Assembly: GCF_000341265.1 (NCBI RefSeq)
Contig: NZ_ANAE01000079.1
Location: 52,424-116,423, forward strand
Direction: 5' to 3'
Length of the DNA: 64,000 nt
Source: Nocardiopsis prasina DSM 43845
GTDB taxonomy: Bacteria > Actinomycetota > Actinomycetes > Streptosporangiales > Streptosporangiaceae
The position numbers and the translations under genes were made by a program. The notes under the pieces are model-generated. The model ran no database searches. It was not told the DNA's origin and worked only from the letters and a program-made list of their open reading frames with translations. Shown here one piece after another: positions 44,011 through 51,346 of this stretch. Positions within the stretch are counted from its first letter, which is position 1, and each line of letters starts with the position of its first letter.

Positions 44011-45033
44011 ATGGTGCTCGCGAGCCGAGGGTGGCTGGTTTCCTCCAGTCGCGCTGCTCGCAACGCCCGTGGTGCCTACGCTCGGTTGCTGCTCCTGTCC
44101 GGCATCGTCGCCGTCGCCTGGCTGGCCGGGGGAGTGGGTGTCGCGCACAGCGAGACCGCCTCCCAGTCCGGCGGGCTCGGCGGGGACGTCCTGGGCGTCG
44201 GCGAGATCACTGACCGCACCGGTCAGGCCGCCGAGGAGCTCCGGGACTCCGGACTCTCCGACACCGCAAGCCGGGCCGCCTCGTCCACCGAGGCCCTCGC
44301 CGGCAGCGTCGTTCCGCAGGCGTCCTCCCTTCCGGGGAACGCGCTCCGGGAGACGGGTGCGGCGCTGGAGGAGAGCTCTGTCGGCGCGGTCGTCCACGAA
44401 ACCGGGCAGGCCGTCGACGACACCGCGCGAGGGGCCACCGGCCTCGTCGCCGGGGTCGCGCGTACCAGCCAGGGTGTCGTCGACTCCACGGACGAGTCGC
44501 TTCGCGAGTCCGCACTGGTCGACAGTGTGGCCACGAGCCTGAACGACACGGTCGGGCGGAGCGGTATCGACTCCGTGACCGATTCCGGTGGTCCCCTCGG
44601 ACTGCCGATCCTGGGCTCCGACGAGGAGCCCGCCGTCTCCGCGCCCACCGCCGAGCGTTCCGACGCCGAGGAGCGGGAACGCGCGGAGCGTGAGCGTGAG
44701 GAGCGGGTGGCCCGCGTCAAGGACGAGGTCGCCGCCCACGTCGCCCAGACCTCGTGGCGTGTGGCCAACGAGGTCGCGGAGAACGCCGGTGACACGGCCT
44801 CCGACGACGACTCCGCCGAGCGCATCCGCCTCATCGGCGGTGGCTCCCACCACCAGGTCGGGCCGGACACCACCGGTGCCTCCGCCCCGTCCTTCCCGGC
44901 ACCCGGTGCCGCTGGTTTCCTCATGGCCCGCGCCGGTCACATGGCGCTTCGGGCCCAGCGGGTCGCCCTTCCCGGCGACCCCACCCTGGTTGTTCGCGAC
45001 GCCGCGGACGACCCCTCCTACTCTCCCGACTAG
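44011..45033 (+). CDS. Exported coiled-coil protein of the chaplin cluster
   Basis: A 340-residue exported protein. A long basic N-region and hydrophobic segment (LLLLSGIVAVAWLAGGVGVA, about 26-45) form the signal peptide. Ser/Thr/Ala-rich amphipathic heptads follow, with short repeats such as LRDSGLSDTASRAASSTEAL and ETGQAVDDTARGATGLVAGV. A strongly charged coiled coil, ERERAEREREERVARVKDEV, lies near 220-240. Family unknown. Its position immediately before two chaplin-domain genes suggests a spore or aerial-hypha surface role. Confidence 0.75.
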   Translation: MVLASRGWLVSSSRAARNARGAYARLLLLSGIVAVAWLAGGVGVAHSETASQSGGLGGDVLGVGEITDRTGQAAEELRDSGLSDTASRAASSTEALAGSVVPQASSLPGNALRETGAALEESSVGAVVHETGQAVDDTARGATGLVAGVARTSQGVVDSTDESLRESALVDSVATSLNDTVGRSGIDSVTDSGGPLGLPILGSDEEPAVSAPTAERSDAEERERAEREREERVARVKDEVAAHVAQTSWRVANEVAENAGDTASDDDSAERIRLIGGGSHHQVGPDTTGASAPSFPAPGAAGFLMARAGHMALRAQRVALPGDPTLVVRDAADDPSYSPD

Positions 45034-45191
45034 CCGCGCTCCCAGACCGCGGCCGGTCCGTGCGCCCTGCGCACAGCCGCCCTGCCGATTCCCGGTGGGC
45101 GTGCTCTCTTCCCAAGGCTCCACAGCCGGGAACTCCGTCCGCGGTCACCACGAGTAGCAGTGAAATCTCCTCGTCGACCAAAGGACAGCCG

Positions 45192-45866
45192 ATGACCCAG
45201 TCAACCCACCTCCGCTTCGCCGCCCTCGTGGCGACCGGATTCTTCGTCGCCGCCAGCGGCATCGCCCACGCCGACACCACGACCAGCGGTAACGGGTCGA
45301 TCGGCGGAGGCAACCAGCTCGTCGTCGACGGCGACGTTCCGATCAACCTCTGCGGGAACGCCATCGCGGTCCTCGGTGTCGCCGGTGCCAACTGCACCGA
45401 CGGTGACGCCAGCGTGACCGAGGTCGGCAAGCCGAAGAACCCGCACCCCGGCTACGACGGCCACGAGCCCGGAGAGCCCGGCAAGCCCGGAGAGCCCGGT
45501 GAGCCCGGCGACCCGGTTGAGCCCGGCAAGCCCGGGGAGCCGGAGGAGGACAAGCACGAGGAGAACCCCGACGATCAGGACCCCGTCGTGGAGACCCCCG
45601 AAGAGCCCGGGGAGCAGGACCGCGAGGAGGAGCAGGAGGGGGACGAGCCGTCCCCGTCCGAGGAGCCCTCGCCCGGCACCCCGGGGACCCCCGAGCGGCC
45701 CGCCGACTCCGCCTCACCCGCAGCTCCGGCCGCCGACGAGCAGCGTCTCGCGGTTACCGGCGCCGACCAGAGCGGCATCGCCGCGCTGCTCGCCGCGGCG
45801 GTCCTCACGGTCGCCGCGGGCGCCGGCCTCCTGCTCTTCGGCAAGCGCCGCAGGGCCAGGGCCTGA
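45192..45866 (+). CDS. Wall-anchored chaplin with collagen-like stalk
   Basis: A 224-residue surface protein. The signal peptide ends near AHA27. A single chaplin domain (about 31-70: TTSGNGSIGGGNQLVVDGDV) has the canonical Cys54 and Cys68. A flexible stalk of GEPGKPGEPGEPGDP collagen-like triplets and acidic Pro/Glu repeats spans about 80-180. The C-terminus is a sortase signal, LAVTG, followed by a membrane helix and GKRRRARA. LAxTG is the class E sortase type used by long chaplins of Streptomyces. It should be covalently attached to peptidoglycan and assemble hydrophobic fibres on aerial structures. Good AAAGGACA site. Confidence 0.9.
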   Translation: MTQSTHLRFAALVATGFFVAASGIAHADTTTSGNGSIGGGNQLVVDGDVPINLCGNAIAVLGVAGANCTDGDASVTEVGKPKNPHPGYDGHEPGEPGKPGEPGEPGDPVEPGKPGEPEEDKHEENPDDQDPVVETPEEPGEQDREEEQEGDEPSPSEEPSPGTPGTPERPADSASPAAPAADEQRLAVTGADQSGIAALLAAAVLTVAAGAGLLLFGKRRRARA

Positions 45867-46197
45867 CCTGATCAGCTTCCCGGGCCCCTCAGGGGCCCGG
45901 GGGTTGACGCGAGTCCCGCAGCACCGGCCGAGGCCATGTGCTCGGGGTTCACGTCAGCCGCCGCCCCACCAGGGCGGAGCTGATCGACGGGGTGTGGACG
46001 TCCGCACGCAGCCAGCGCAGACGGACGCCGCCCACACCCACCAGCCCGGCAGACAACGCACCGCCCAGGTGCGGAGCCCACCGGATGATCCCCGGCGCCT
46101 CGGCCGAAGGCCCGCACTCCACCCAGGAGTGTGGAACGGCCTGTGGCCCGCACACGACACCTTCTCATCAACTCGTTCTCTTGAAAGGACTTCCCAC

Positions 46198-47505
46198 ATG
46201 CGTAAGTGGGCCAGCACCTCCGCGAAGTCCGTGCTCATGGCGGCCGGCTTCGTTGCTCTGGGCACCGGCGTGGCCTTCGCCGACAGCGATGTCGCCACCA
46301 GCGGCAACGGCTCGGTTCTCGGCGGCAACCAGGCCGTCGTCGACGCGGACGTCCCCGTCAACCTGACCGGCAACGCCGTGGGCGCCGTCGCCGGTATCGC
46401 CGGTGCCTCCAGCACGGGTTCCGACGCCAAGGTGATCGACCACCACCACAACGAGGTGCACACCTCGGGCAACGGCTCGATCCTCGGCGGCAACCAGCTG
46501 GTCGTTGACGGTGACATCCCCGTCAACGTCACCGGCAACGCGATCGGCGCCGTCGGCGGCGTCGCCGGTGCGGCCAGCACCGGCAGCGACTCCAAGGTCC
46601 TCGAGCACGGGCACGGCCACAAGCACGGCCACAAGCACGGCGAGCCCGACATCGCCACCTCCGGCAACGGCTCCCTCATCGGCGGCAACCAGATCGTCGG
46701 CGACCTGGACATCCCCGTGAACGTCTCCGGCAACGCGATCGGCGCCGTCGGCGGCGTCGCGGGTGCGGCGGCCACGGACGCGGACGCGATCGTCCGTCAG
46801 AGCCACGAGGCCCCCGGCGTCGAGCACCAGTCCGCTCCGATCACCGCGACCGACCTGGTCAGCGAGGCCGTGAGCAACGCGCAGATCCTGCCTGACACCT
46901 CCGGCATCGACGCGGGCATCCTGCGTCAGTCCGCCCCGGTCCGTGAGCACCAGTCGATCGCCACCTCCGGCAACGGCTCCGTGCTCGGTGGCAACCAGGC
47001 CGTCGTGGACCTGGACGTCCCCGTGAACGTCGCGGGCAACGCGATCGGTGCGGTCGGCGGTGTCGCGGGGGCGGCCGCCACTGACAGCGACGCGGTCGTC
47101 AAGGAGGCCCAGCGCGACATCGCGACCTCCGGCAACGGCTCCGTGCTCGGCGGCAACCAGCTGGTCGCCGACGCTGACGTCCCGGTGAACGTCGCGGGCA
47201 ACGCCGTGGCCGCCGTCGCGGGTGTCGCGGGCGCCAGCGCCACCGACGCCGACTCCAAGGTCGTGCACCAGAGCGCGGAGACCGAGCCGCAGTCCTCGGC
47301 CCTGAGCAGCGTCCCGGTCGTCGACCAGCTGCCCGAGGTGCCCGTCTCCGAGATGCTGCCCGTCGGCTACGACCTGAGCGAGACCGCCGCGCAGTCGGTG
47401 CAGGAGCACGCCCCGGAGCGCGCCTCCGAGCTGCCCGCGCCCTCCGAGATCCCGGCCGTCGACCCGGTCGGCGACCTGCTGGGCGCCGCCGGTATCGGCC
47501 TGTAG
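46198..47505 (+). CDS. Cysteine-free protein with five chaplin-like repeats
   Basis: A 435-residue secreted protein. After a signal peptide (ends near AFA28), five copies of a ~42-residue chaplin module occur at about 32-74, 88-131, 152-193, 254-296 and 308-350. Each has ATSGNGSxLGGNQ, then a VDxDxPVNxxGNA block and an Ala/Gly-rich end. The two Cys of ordinary chaplins are missing from every copy and the protein has no Cys at all. His-rich linkers (HGHGHKHGHKHG, DHHHNE) could bind metal. The acidic C-terminal ~85 residues lack an anchor signal. Probably an amyloid-like surface coat component; GAAAGGAC ribosome site. Confidence 0.88.
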   Translation: MRKWASTSAKSVLMAAGFVALGTGVAFADSDVATSGNGSVLGGNQAVVDADVPVNLTGNAVGAVAGIAGASSTGSDAKVIDHHHNEVHTSGNGSILGGNQLVVDGDIPVNVTGNAIGAVGGVAGAASTGSDSKVLEHGHGHKHGHKHGEPDIATSGNGSLIGGNQIVGDLDIPVNVSGNAIGAVGGVAGAAATDADAIVRQSHEAPGVEHQSAPITATDLVSEAVSNAQILPDTSGIDAGILRQSAPVREHQSIATSGNGSVLGGNQAVVDLDVPVNVAGNAIGAVGGVAGAAATDSDAVVKEAQRDIATSGNGSVLGGNQLVADADVPVNVAGNAVAAVAGVAGASATDADSKVVHQSAETEPQSSALSSVPVVDQLPEVPVSEMLPVGYDLSETAAQSVQEHAPERASELPAPSEIPAVDPVGDLLGAAGIGL

Positions 47506-47630
47506 CTGACAGAACGGGTTCCGGGATCCGTGCGGCGGACGCCTTCGGGCGTTCCTCCGGACGAGGTCCGCAGGACCTGAGTGGGGGGTGTGCCCGTTCA
47601 CGGCCACCCGCCGGACCAGGGGAGTGCGGC

Positions 47631-47666
47631 CTCCCGTTCCGTTATGGAACGCGGTGGACTGCGGGA
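47631..47666 (+). repeat. 36-bp direct repeat, copy 1
   Basis: Begins CTCCCGTTCCGTTATGGAAC and ends GCGGTGGACTGCGGGA; identical to the copy at 47781-47816. The core CGTTCC-GTTAT-GGAACG is an inverted repeat. It reads like a protein-binding site or a small structured RNA element rather than coding sequence. Confidence 0.85.
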
Positions 47667-47780
47667 AGCCGGAACTCCCCGGCACGGCGGCGGCGGTGGG
47701 GCGGGACAGTGTCCCCGCGACCGGTACCGAGTGAGGTGCCGTGCGCGTCCGAAGTGAAGTGGTGGTGAGTCGCCTCCGCG

Positions 47781-47816
47781 CTCCCGTTCCGTTATGGAAC
47801 GCGGTGGACTGCGGGA
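47781..47816 (+). repeat. 36-bp direct repeat, copy 2
   Basis: Exact copy of 47631-47666, 150 bp further on and in the same orientation. The flanks (GC/CC before; AG or GG after) differ, which delimits the unit. Confidence 0.85.
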
Positions 47817-47854
47817 GGGTGGGGGTGACGACCGCCGAGCTCAGGACGTGAGCC

Positions 47855-47884
47855 GAGTCCTCCCGGGAATATCCGGGAGGACTC
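47855..47884. terminator. Perfect hairpin upstream of topA
   Basis: GAGTCCTCCCGG and CCGGGAGGACTC form a perfect 12-bp stem with loop GAATAT. There is no U-tract. It may terminate the chaplin transcript despite lying 350 bp after the stop. Confidence 0.6.
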
Positions 47885-48221
47885 GCCGCATTCTGGAGGC
47901 GGAGACACCCTGACGCCCTGAAGTGTGATGCAAGTCACTTTCATGGGGTGTTCCGGGTGCTCTCCCGAGCAGGAAATGGTTCGGGGGAGAGCGGCGCCAC
48001 GGCCGGTAGCGCAGGTTACGGGCCGGTACCGGCTCGGGTTGCGCTTATTCTGCGGGTGCCGGTGGGAGAGGGCCCGACGTCCGTGGAGGGTGAGCCCCCA
48101 ATGAGGGGCCCGGCCCGCTCACCGACGGGGGAGAGCCCGTAGTTCGGTTACTGTCGGTTCCCACGGGACCCGAAGGACCGCGGCCGACAGAACACGTAAG
48201 GCTAGACGTAGGGGAATCAGC

Positions 48222-51068
48222 GTGCCACCCACGAAGGGCAGCGCCGGCAAGAACGGCTCGAAGGACAACGCAAGCCAGGGGGCGGGTACCGCCCTCGTCA
48301 TCGTCGAGTCACCAGCCAAGGCGAAGACCATCGCCGGTTACCTGGGGCGCGGCTACGTCGTGGAGTCCAGTATCGGTCACATCCGTGACCTGCCCACCAA
48401 GGCCGCGGAGATCCCCACCAAGTACCGGGGGCAGCCCTGGGCGCGGCTCGGTGTGGACGTGGACAGCGACTTCGAACCGCTCTATGTCGTCAACTCCGAC
48501 AAGAAGGCGCACGTCAAGAAGCTCAAGGAGCTGATGGCGGACGCCGACGAACTCCTGCTGGCCACAGATGAGGACCGCGAGGGCGAGGCCATCGCCTGGC
48601 ACCTGCGCGAGGAACTCAAGCCCAGGATCCCCGTCCGCCGGATGGTCTTCAACGAGATCACCAAGGACGCCATCCAGCACGCCGCGAACAACACGCGCGA
48701 CCTGAACACCCGCCTGGTCAGTGCCCAGGAGACACGCCGCATCCTCGACCGCCTCTACGGCTACGAGGTCTCCCCCGTGCTGTGGAAGAAGGTCATGCCG
48801 AAGCTCTCGGCGGGCCGCGTGCAGTCCGTCGCCACCCGTCTGGTGGTCGAGCGCGAACGCGAGCGCATGGCGTTCACCTCCGCCGAGTACTGGGACCTCA
48901 AGGCGCTCTTCGACGCCACGGAGGCCGGGGTCCCCGACGGTCCCGCCACGTTCCCGGCGACGCTCTCCTCCGTGGACGGGAAGCGGATCGCCTCCGGGCG
49001 CGACTTCACCCCCCAGGGCACCATCCGCTCCGACCGCGACGTGCGCCAGATGGACGAGGCCACCGCCCGCGGGCTGGCCGAGCGCCTGGCCGGGGCCGGT
49101 TTCGCGGTGAAGTCGGTGGAGCGCAAGCCCTACCGCCGCTCGCCGTACGCGCCCTTCCGTACGACCACCCTCCAGCAGGAGGCCTCCCGCAAGCTCAACC
49201 TGTCCGCGAAGCAGACCATGCAGGTCGCCCAGCGGCTGTATGAGAACGGATACATCACCTACATGCGTACCGACAGCACCACGCTGTCGGACAGCGCGAT
49301 CAACGCCGCCCGCAACCAGGTGCGGCGCCTGTACGGCGGCGACTACCTGCCGGACAAGCCGCGCGTGTACGCCAAGAAGGTCAAGAACGCGCAGGAGGCC
49401 CACGAGGCCATCCGCCCCGCCGGTGAAACCTTCCGCACCCCCAACGAGACCCCGCTGTCCGGTCCCGAGCTGCGCCTGTACGACCTCATCTGGAAGCGCA
49501 CCGTCGCCTCCCAGATGAAGGACGCGGTCGGCGAGTCCGTGTCCGTGCGGATCGAGGGGACCTCCTCCAACGGTGAGGTCGCCGAGTTCTCCGCCAGCGG
49601 CAAGGTCATCACCTTCCACGGCTTCCTGAAGGCCTACGTGGAGGGCTCCGACGACCCGGCCGCCGACCTCGACGACCGTGAGCGCCGCCTGCCCGCGATG
49701 TCCGAGGACGACCCGGTCAAGGCGCAGAGCCTGGAGGCCGAGGGGCACAGCACCCGGCCGCCCGCGCGCTACACCGAGGCGACCCTGGTCAAGGAGCTGG
49801 AGGAGCGGGAGATCGGCCGCCCCTCCACCTACGCCTCGATCATCGGCACCATCCTGGACCGCGGCTACGTGTTCAAGAAGGGCACGGCGCTCGTGCCGTC
49901 CTTCCTGGCCTTCGCCGTGGTGCAGTTGCTGGAGCGCCACTTCGGGAACCTGGTGGACTACGAGTTCACCGCCCGCCTGGAGGACAGCCTCGACGACATC
50001 GCCCGGGGCGAGGCCGAGAGCCTGCCGTGGCTGCGACGGTTCTACTTCGGTGGCGAGGACGCCCAGGGCAACCAGGAGACGGGGCTCAAGGAGCTGGTGG
50101 GCGACCACCTCTCCGACATCGACCCCAAGGAGGTCAGCTCCCTCCCGCTGCCCGGCACCGACATCGTGCTGCGGGTGGGGCGTTACGGCCCCTACCTGGA
50201 CCGCGAGGGCGTCCGCGTGAACGTCCCGGAGGACCTGGCCCCGGACGAGCTGACCGAGGAGAAGGCCGAGGAGCTCTTCGCCCAGCCCAGCGGCGACCGC
50301 GAGCTCGGCACGGACCCGGAGACCGGCCGCATGATCGTGGCCAAGTCGGGGCGGTACGGCCCCTACGTCACCGAGGTCATCCCGGAGCCGGAGGAGCCCG
50401 AGGGCGAGGCCAAGCCCAAGGCGAAGAAGGCCGCCAAGGTCAAGCCGCGCACGAGCTCGCTGCTCAAGGACATGGACCTGGACACGGTCACCCTGGAGGA
50501 CGCGCTGCGCCTGCTGTCCCTGCCCCGCGTGGTGGGACAGCTCGACGGCGAGGACGTCACGGCCCAGAACGGCCGCTTCGGCCCGTACCTGAAGAAGGGC
50601 ACCGACAGCCGCTCCCTGGAGACCGAGGAGCAGATGTTCACGGTCACGCTGGAGGAGGCCCAGGCGATCTTCGCCCAGCCCAAGCAGCGCGGTCGCCGGG
50701 CGGCGGCCCCGCCCCTGCGCGAGCTCGGTGAGGACCCGGAGTCGGGCGCCAAGATGGTGATCAAGGACGGTCGGTTCGGTCCCTACGTCACCGACGGGGA
50801 GATCAACGCCTCCCTGCGCAAGGGGGACGAGGTCGAGTCGATCACCGACGAGCGGGCCGCGGAGCTGCTGGCCGAGCGTCGGGCCAAGGCCCCCGCGAAG
50901 AAGAAGGCGCCGGCCAAGAAGCCCGCCGCCAAGAAGGCCCCGGCGAAGAAGCCCGCCGCGAAGAAGACCGCGACCACCACGGTCAAGAAGGCGGCGGCGA
51001 AGAAGCCCGCGGTCAAGAAGACCGGCGAGCCGAAGACGACGGCCAAGAGGACCACGGACGAGTCCTGA
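48222..51068 (+). CDS. topA: DNA topoisomerase I
   Basis: A 948-residue type IA topoisomerase that relaxes negative supercoils. The Toprim domain starts at TALVIVESPAKAKTIAGYLG and includes the DEDREGEAIAWHL acidic triad near 108-120. The catalytic tyrosine is Tyr347 in YITYMRTDSTTLSDSA. Instead of zinc fingers it has several C-terminal RYGPYVT-type repeats and a long Lys/Ala tail (KKAPAKKPAAKKAPAKKPAA), the normal actinobacterial form that gives processivity. GTG start. Upstream of the tmk fusion, as in other actinobacteria. Confidence 0.97.
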   Translation: MPPTKGSAGKNGSKDNASQGAGTALVIVESPAKAKTIAGYLGRGYVVESSIGHIRDLPTKAAEIPTKYRGQPWARLGVDVDSDFEPLYVVNSDKKAHVKKLKELMADADELLLATDEDREGEAIAWHLREELKPRIPVRRMVFNEITKDAIQHAANNTRDLNTRLVSAQETRRILDRLYGYEVSPVLWKKVMPKLSAGRVQSVATRLVVERERERMAFTSAEYWDLKALFDATEAGVPDGPATFPATLSSVDGKRIASGRDFTPQGTIRSDRDVRQMDEATARGLAERLAGAGFAVKSVERKPYRRSPYAPFRTTTLQQEASRKLNLSAKQTMQVAQRLYENGYITYMRTDSTTLSDSAINAARNQVRRLYGGDYLPDKPRVYAKKVKNAQEAHEAIRPAGETFRTPNETPLSGPELRLYDLIWKRTVASQMKDAVGESVSVRIEGTSSNGEVAEFSASGKVITFHGFLKAYVEGSDDPAADLDDRERRLPAMSEDDPVKAQSLEAEGHSTRPPARYTEATLVKELEEREIGRPSTYASIIGTILDRGYVFKKGTALVPSFLAFAVVQLLERHFGNLVDYEFTARLEDSLDDIARGEAESLPWLRRFYFGGEDAQGNQETGLKELVGDHLSDIDPKEVSSLPLPGTDIVLRVGRYGPYLDREGVRVNVPEDLAPDELTEEKAEELFAQPSGDRELGTDPETGRMIVAKSGRYGPYVTEVIPEPEEPEGEAKPKAKKAAKVKPRTSSLLKDMDLDTVTLEDALRLLSLPRVVGQLDGEDVTAQNGRFGPYLKKGTDSRSLETEEQMFTVTLEEAQAIFAQPKQRGRRAAAPPLRELGEDPESGAKMVIKDGRFGPYVTDGEINASLRKGDEVESITDERAAELLAERRAKAPAKKKAPAKKPAAKKAPAKKPAAKKTATTTVKKAAAKKPAVKKTGEPKTTAKRTTDES

Positions 51069-51078
51069 CCGGTCCCGA

Positions 51079-51123
51079 CCGCGCGCCCGGGTGTTCCCTC
51101 ACGGGGGACGCCCGGGCGCGCGG
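51079..51123 (+). terminator. topA terminator
   Basis: CCGCGCGCCCGGG and CCCGGGCGCGCGG form a perfect 13-bp outer stem, extended by further GTTCCC/GGGGGAC pairing, within 60 bp of the topA stop. Confidence 0.85.
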
Positions 51124-51346
51124 TTCTCCGGCGGGCGTGCGGTTCCCTGGGGCGCGTGGGGCCCCGGAGGAGACGTGACGGATACGCGACGCGGGGCCCT
51201 GTTCGGGGATGATCTTCCGTACTACGCTGTGCGTGACGGATTGGGACACTGAAACGTGTGTGAACCCCGAACGTTCCCCCCGAATTACCTGGACAGGCGA
51301 GCACGCCTGTCAGTTCCTATCCCCCTCATCGATAATCTTGAGCGCT

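Larger units (their letters stand above)
47506..48221. other. 716-bp intergenic region with repeats before topA
   Basis: No gene is supported. It contains two identical 36-bp direct repeats exactly 150 bp apart (47631 and 47781), each with an inverted core, and a perfect 12-bp hairpin at 47855-47884. The topA promoter must lie in the right part, where GC falls slightly (around 47925-47950 and 48040-48060). Confidence 0.6.

Noticed and set aside
46198..47505. DNA-level tandem repeats as a mobile or satellite element
   Set aside because: The periodicity stays in one reading frame and follows the chaplin protein module, so it is coding repetition rather than a repeat element.
47631..47816. CRISPR array
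   Set aside because: Only two repeats, a 114-bp interval between them instead of a ~30-bp spacer, and no cas genes.
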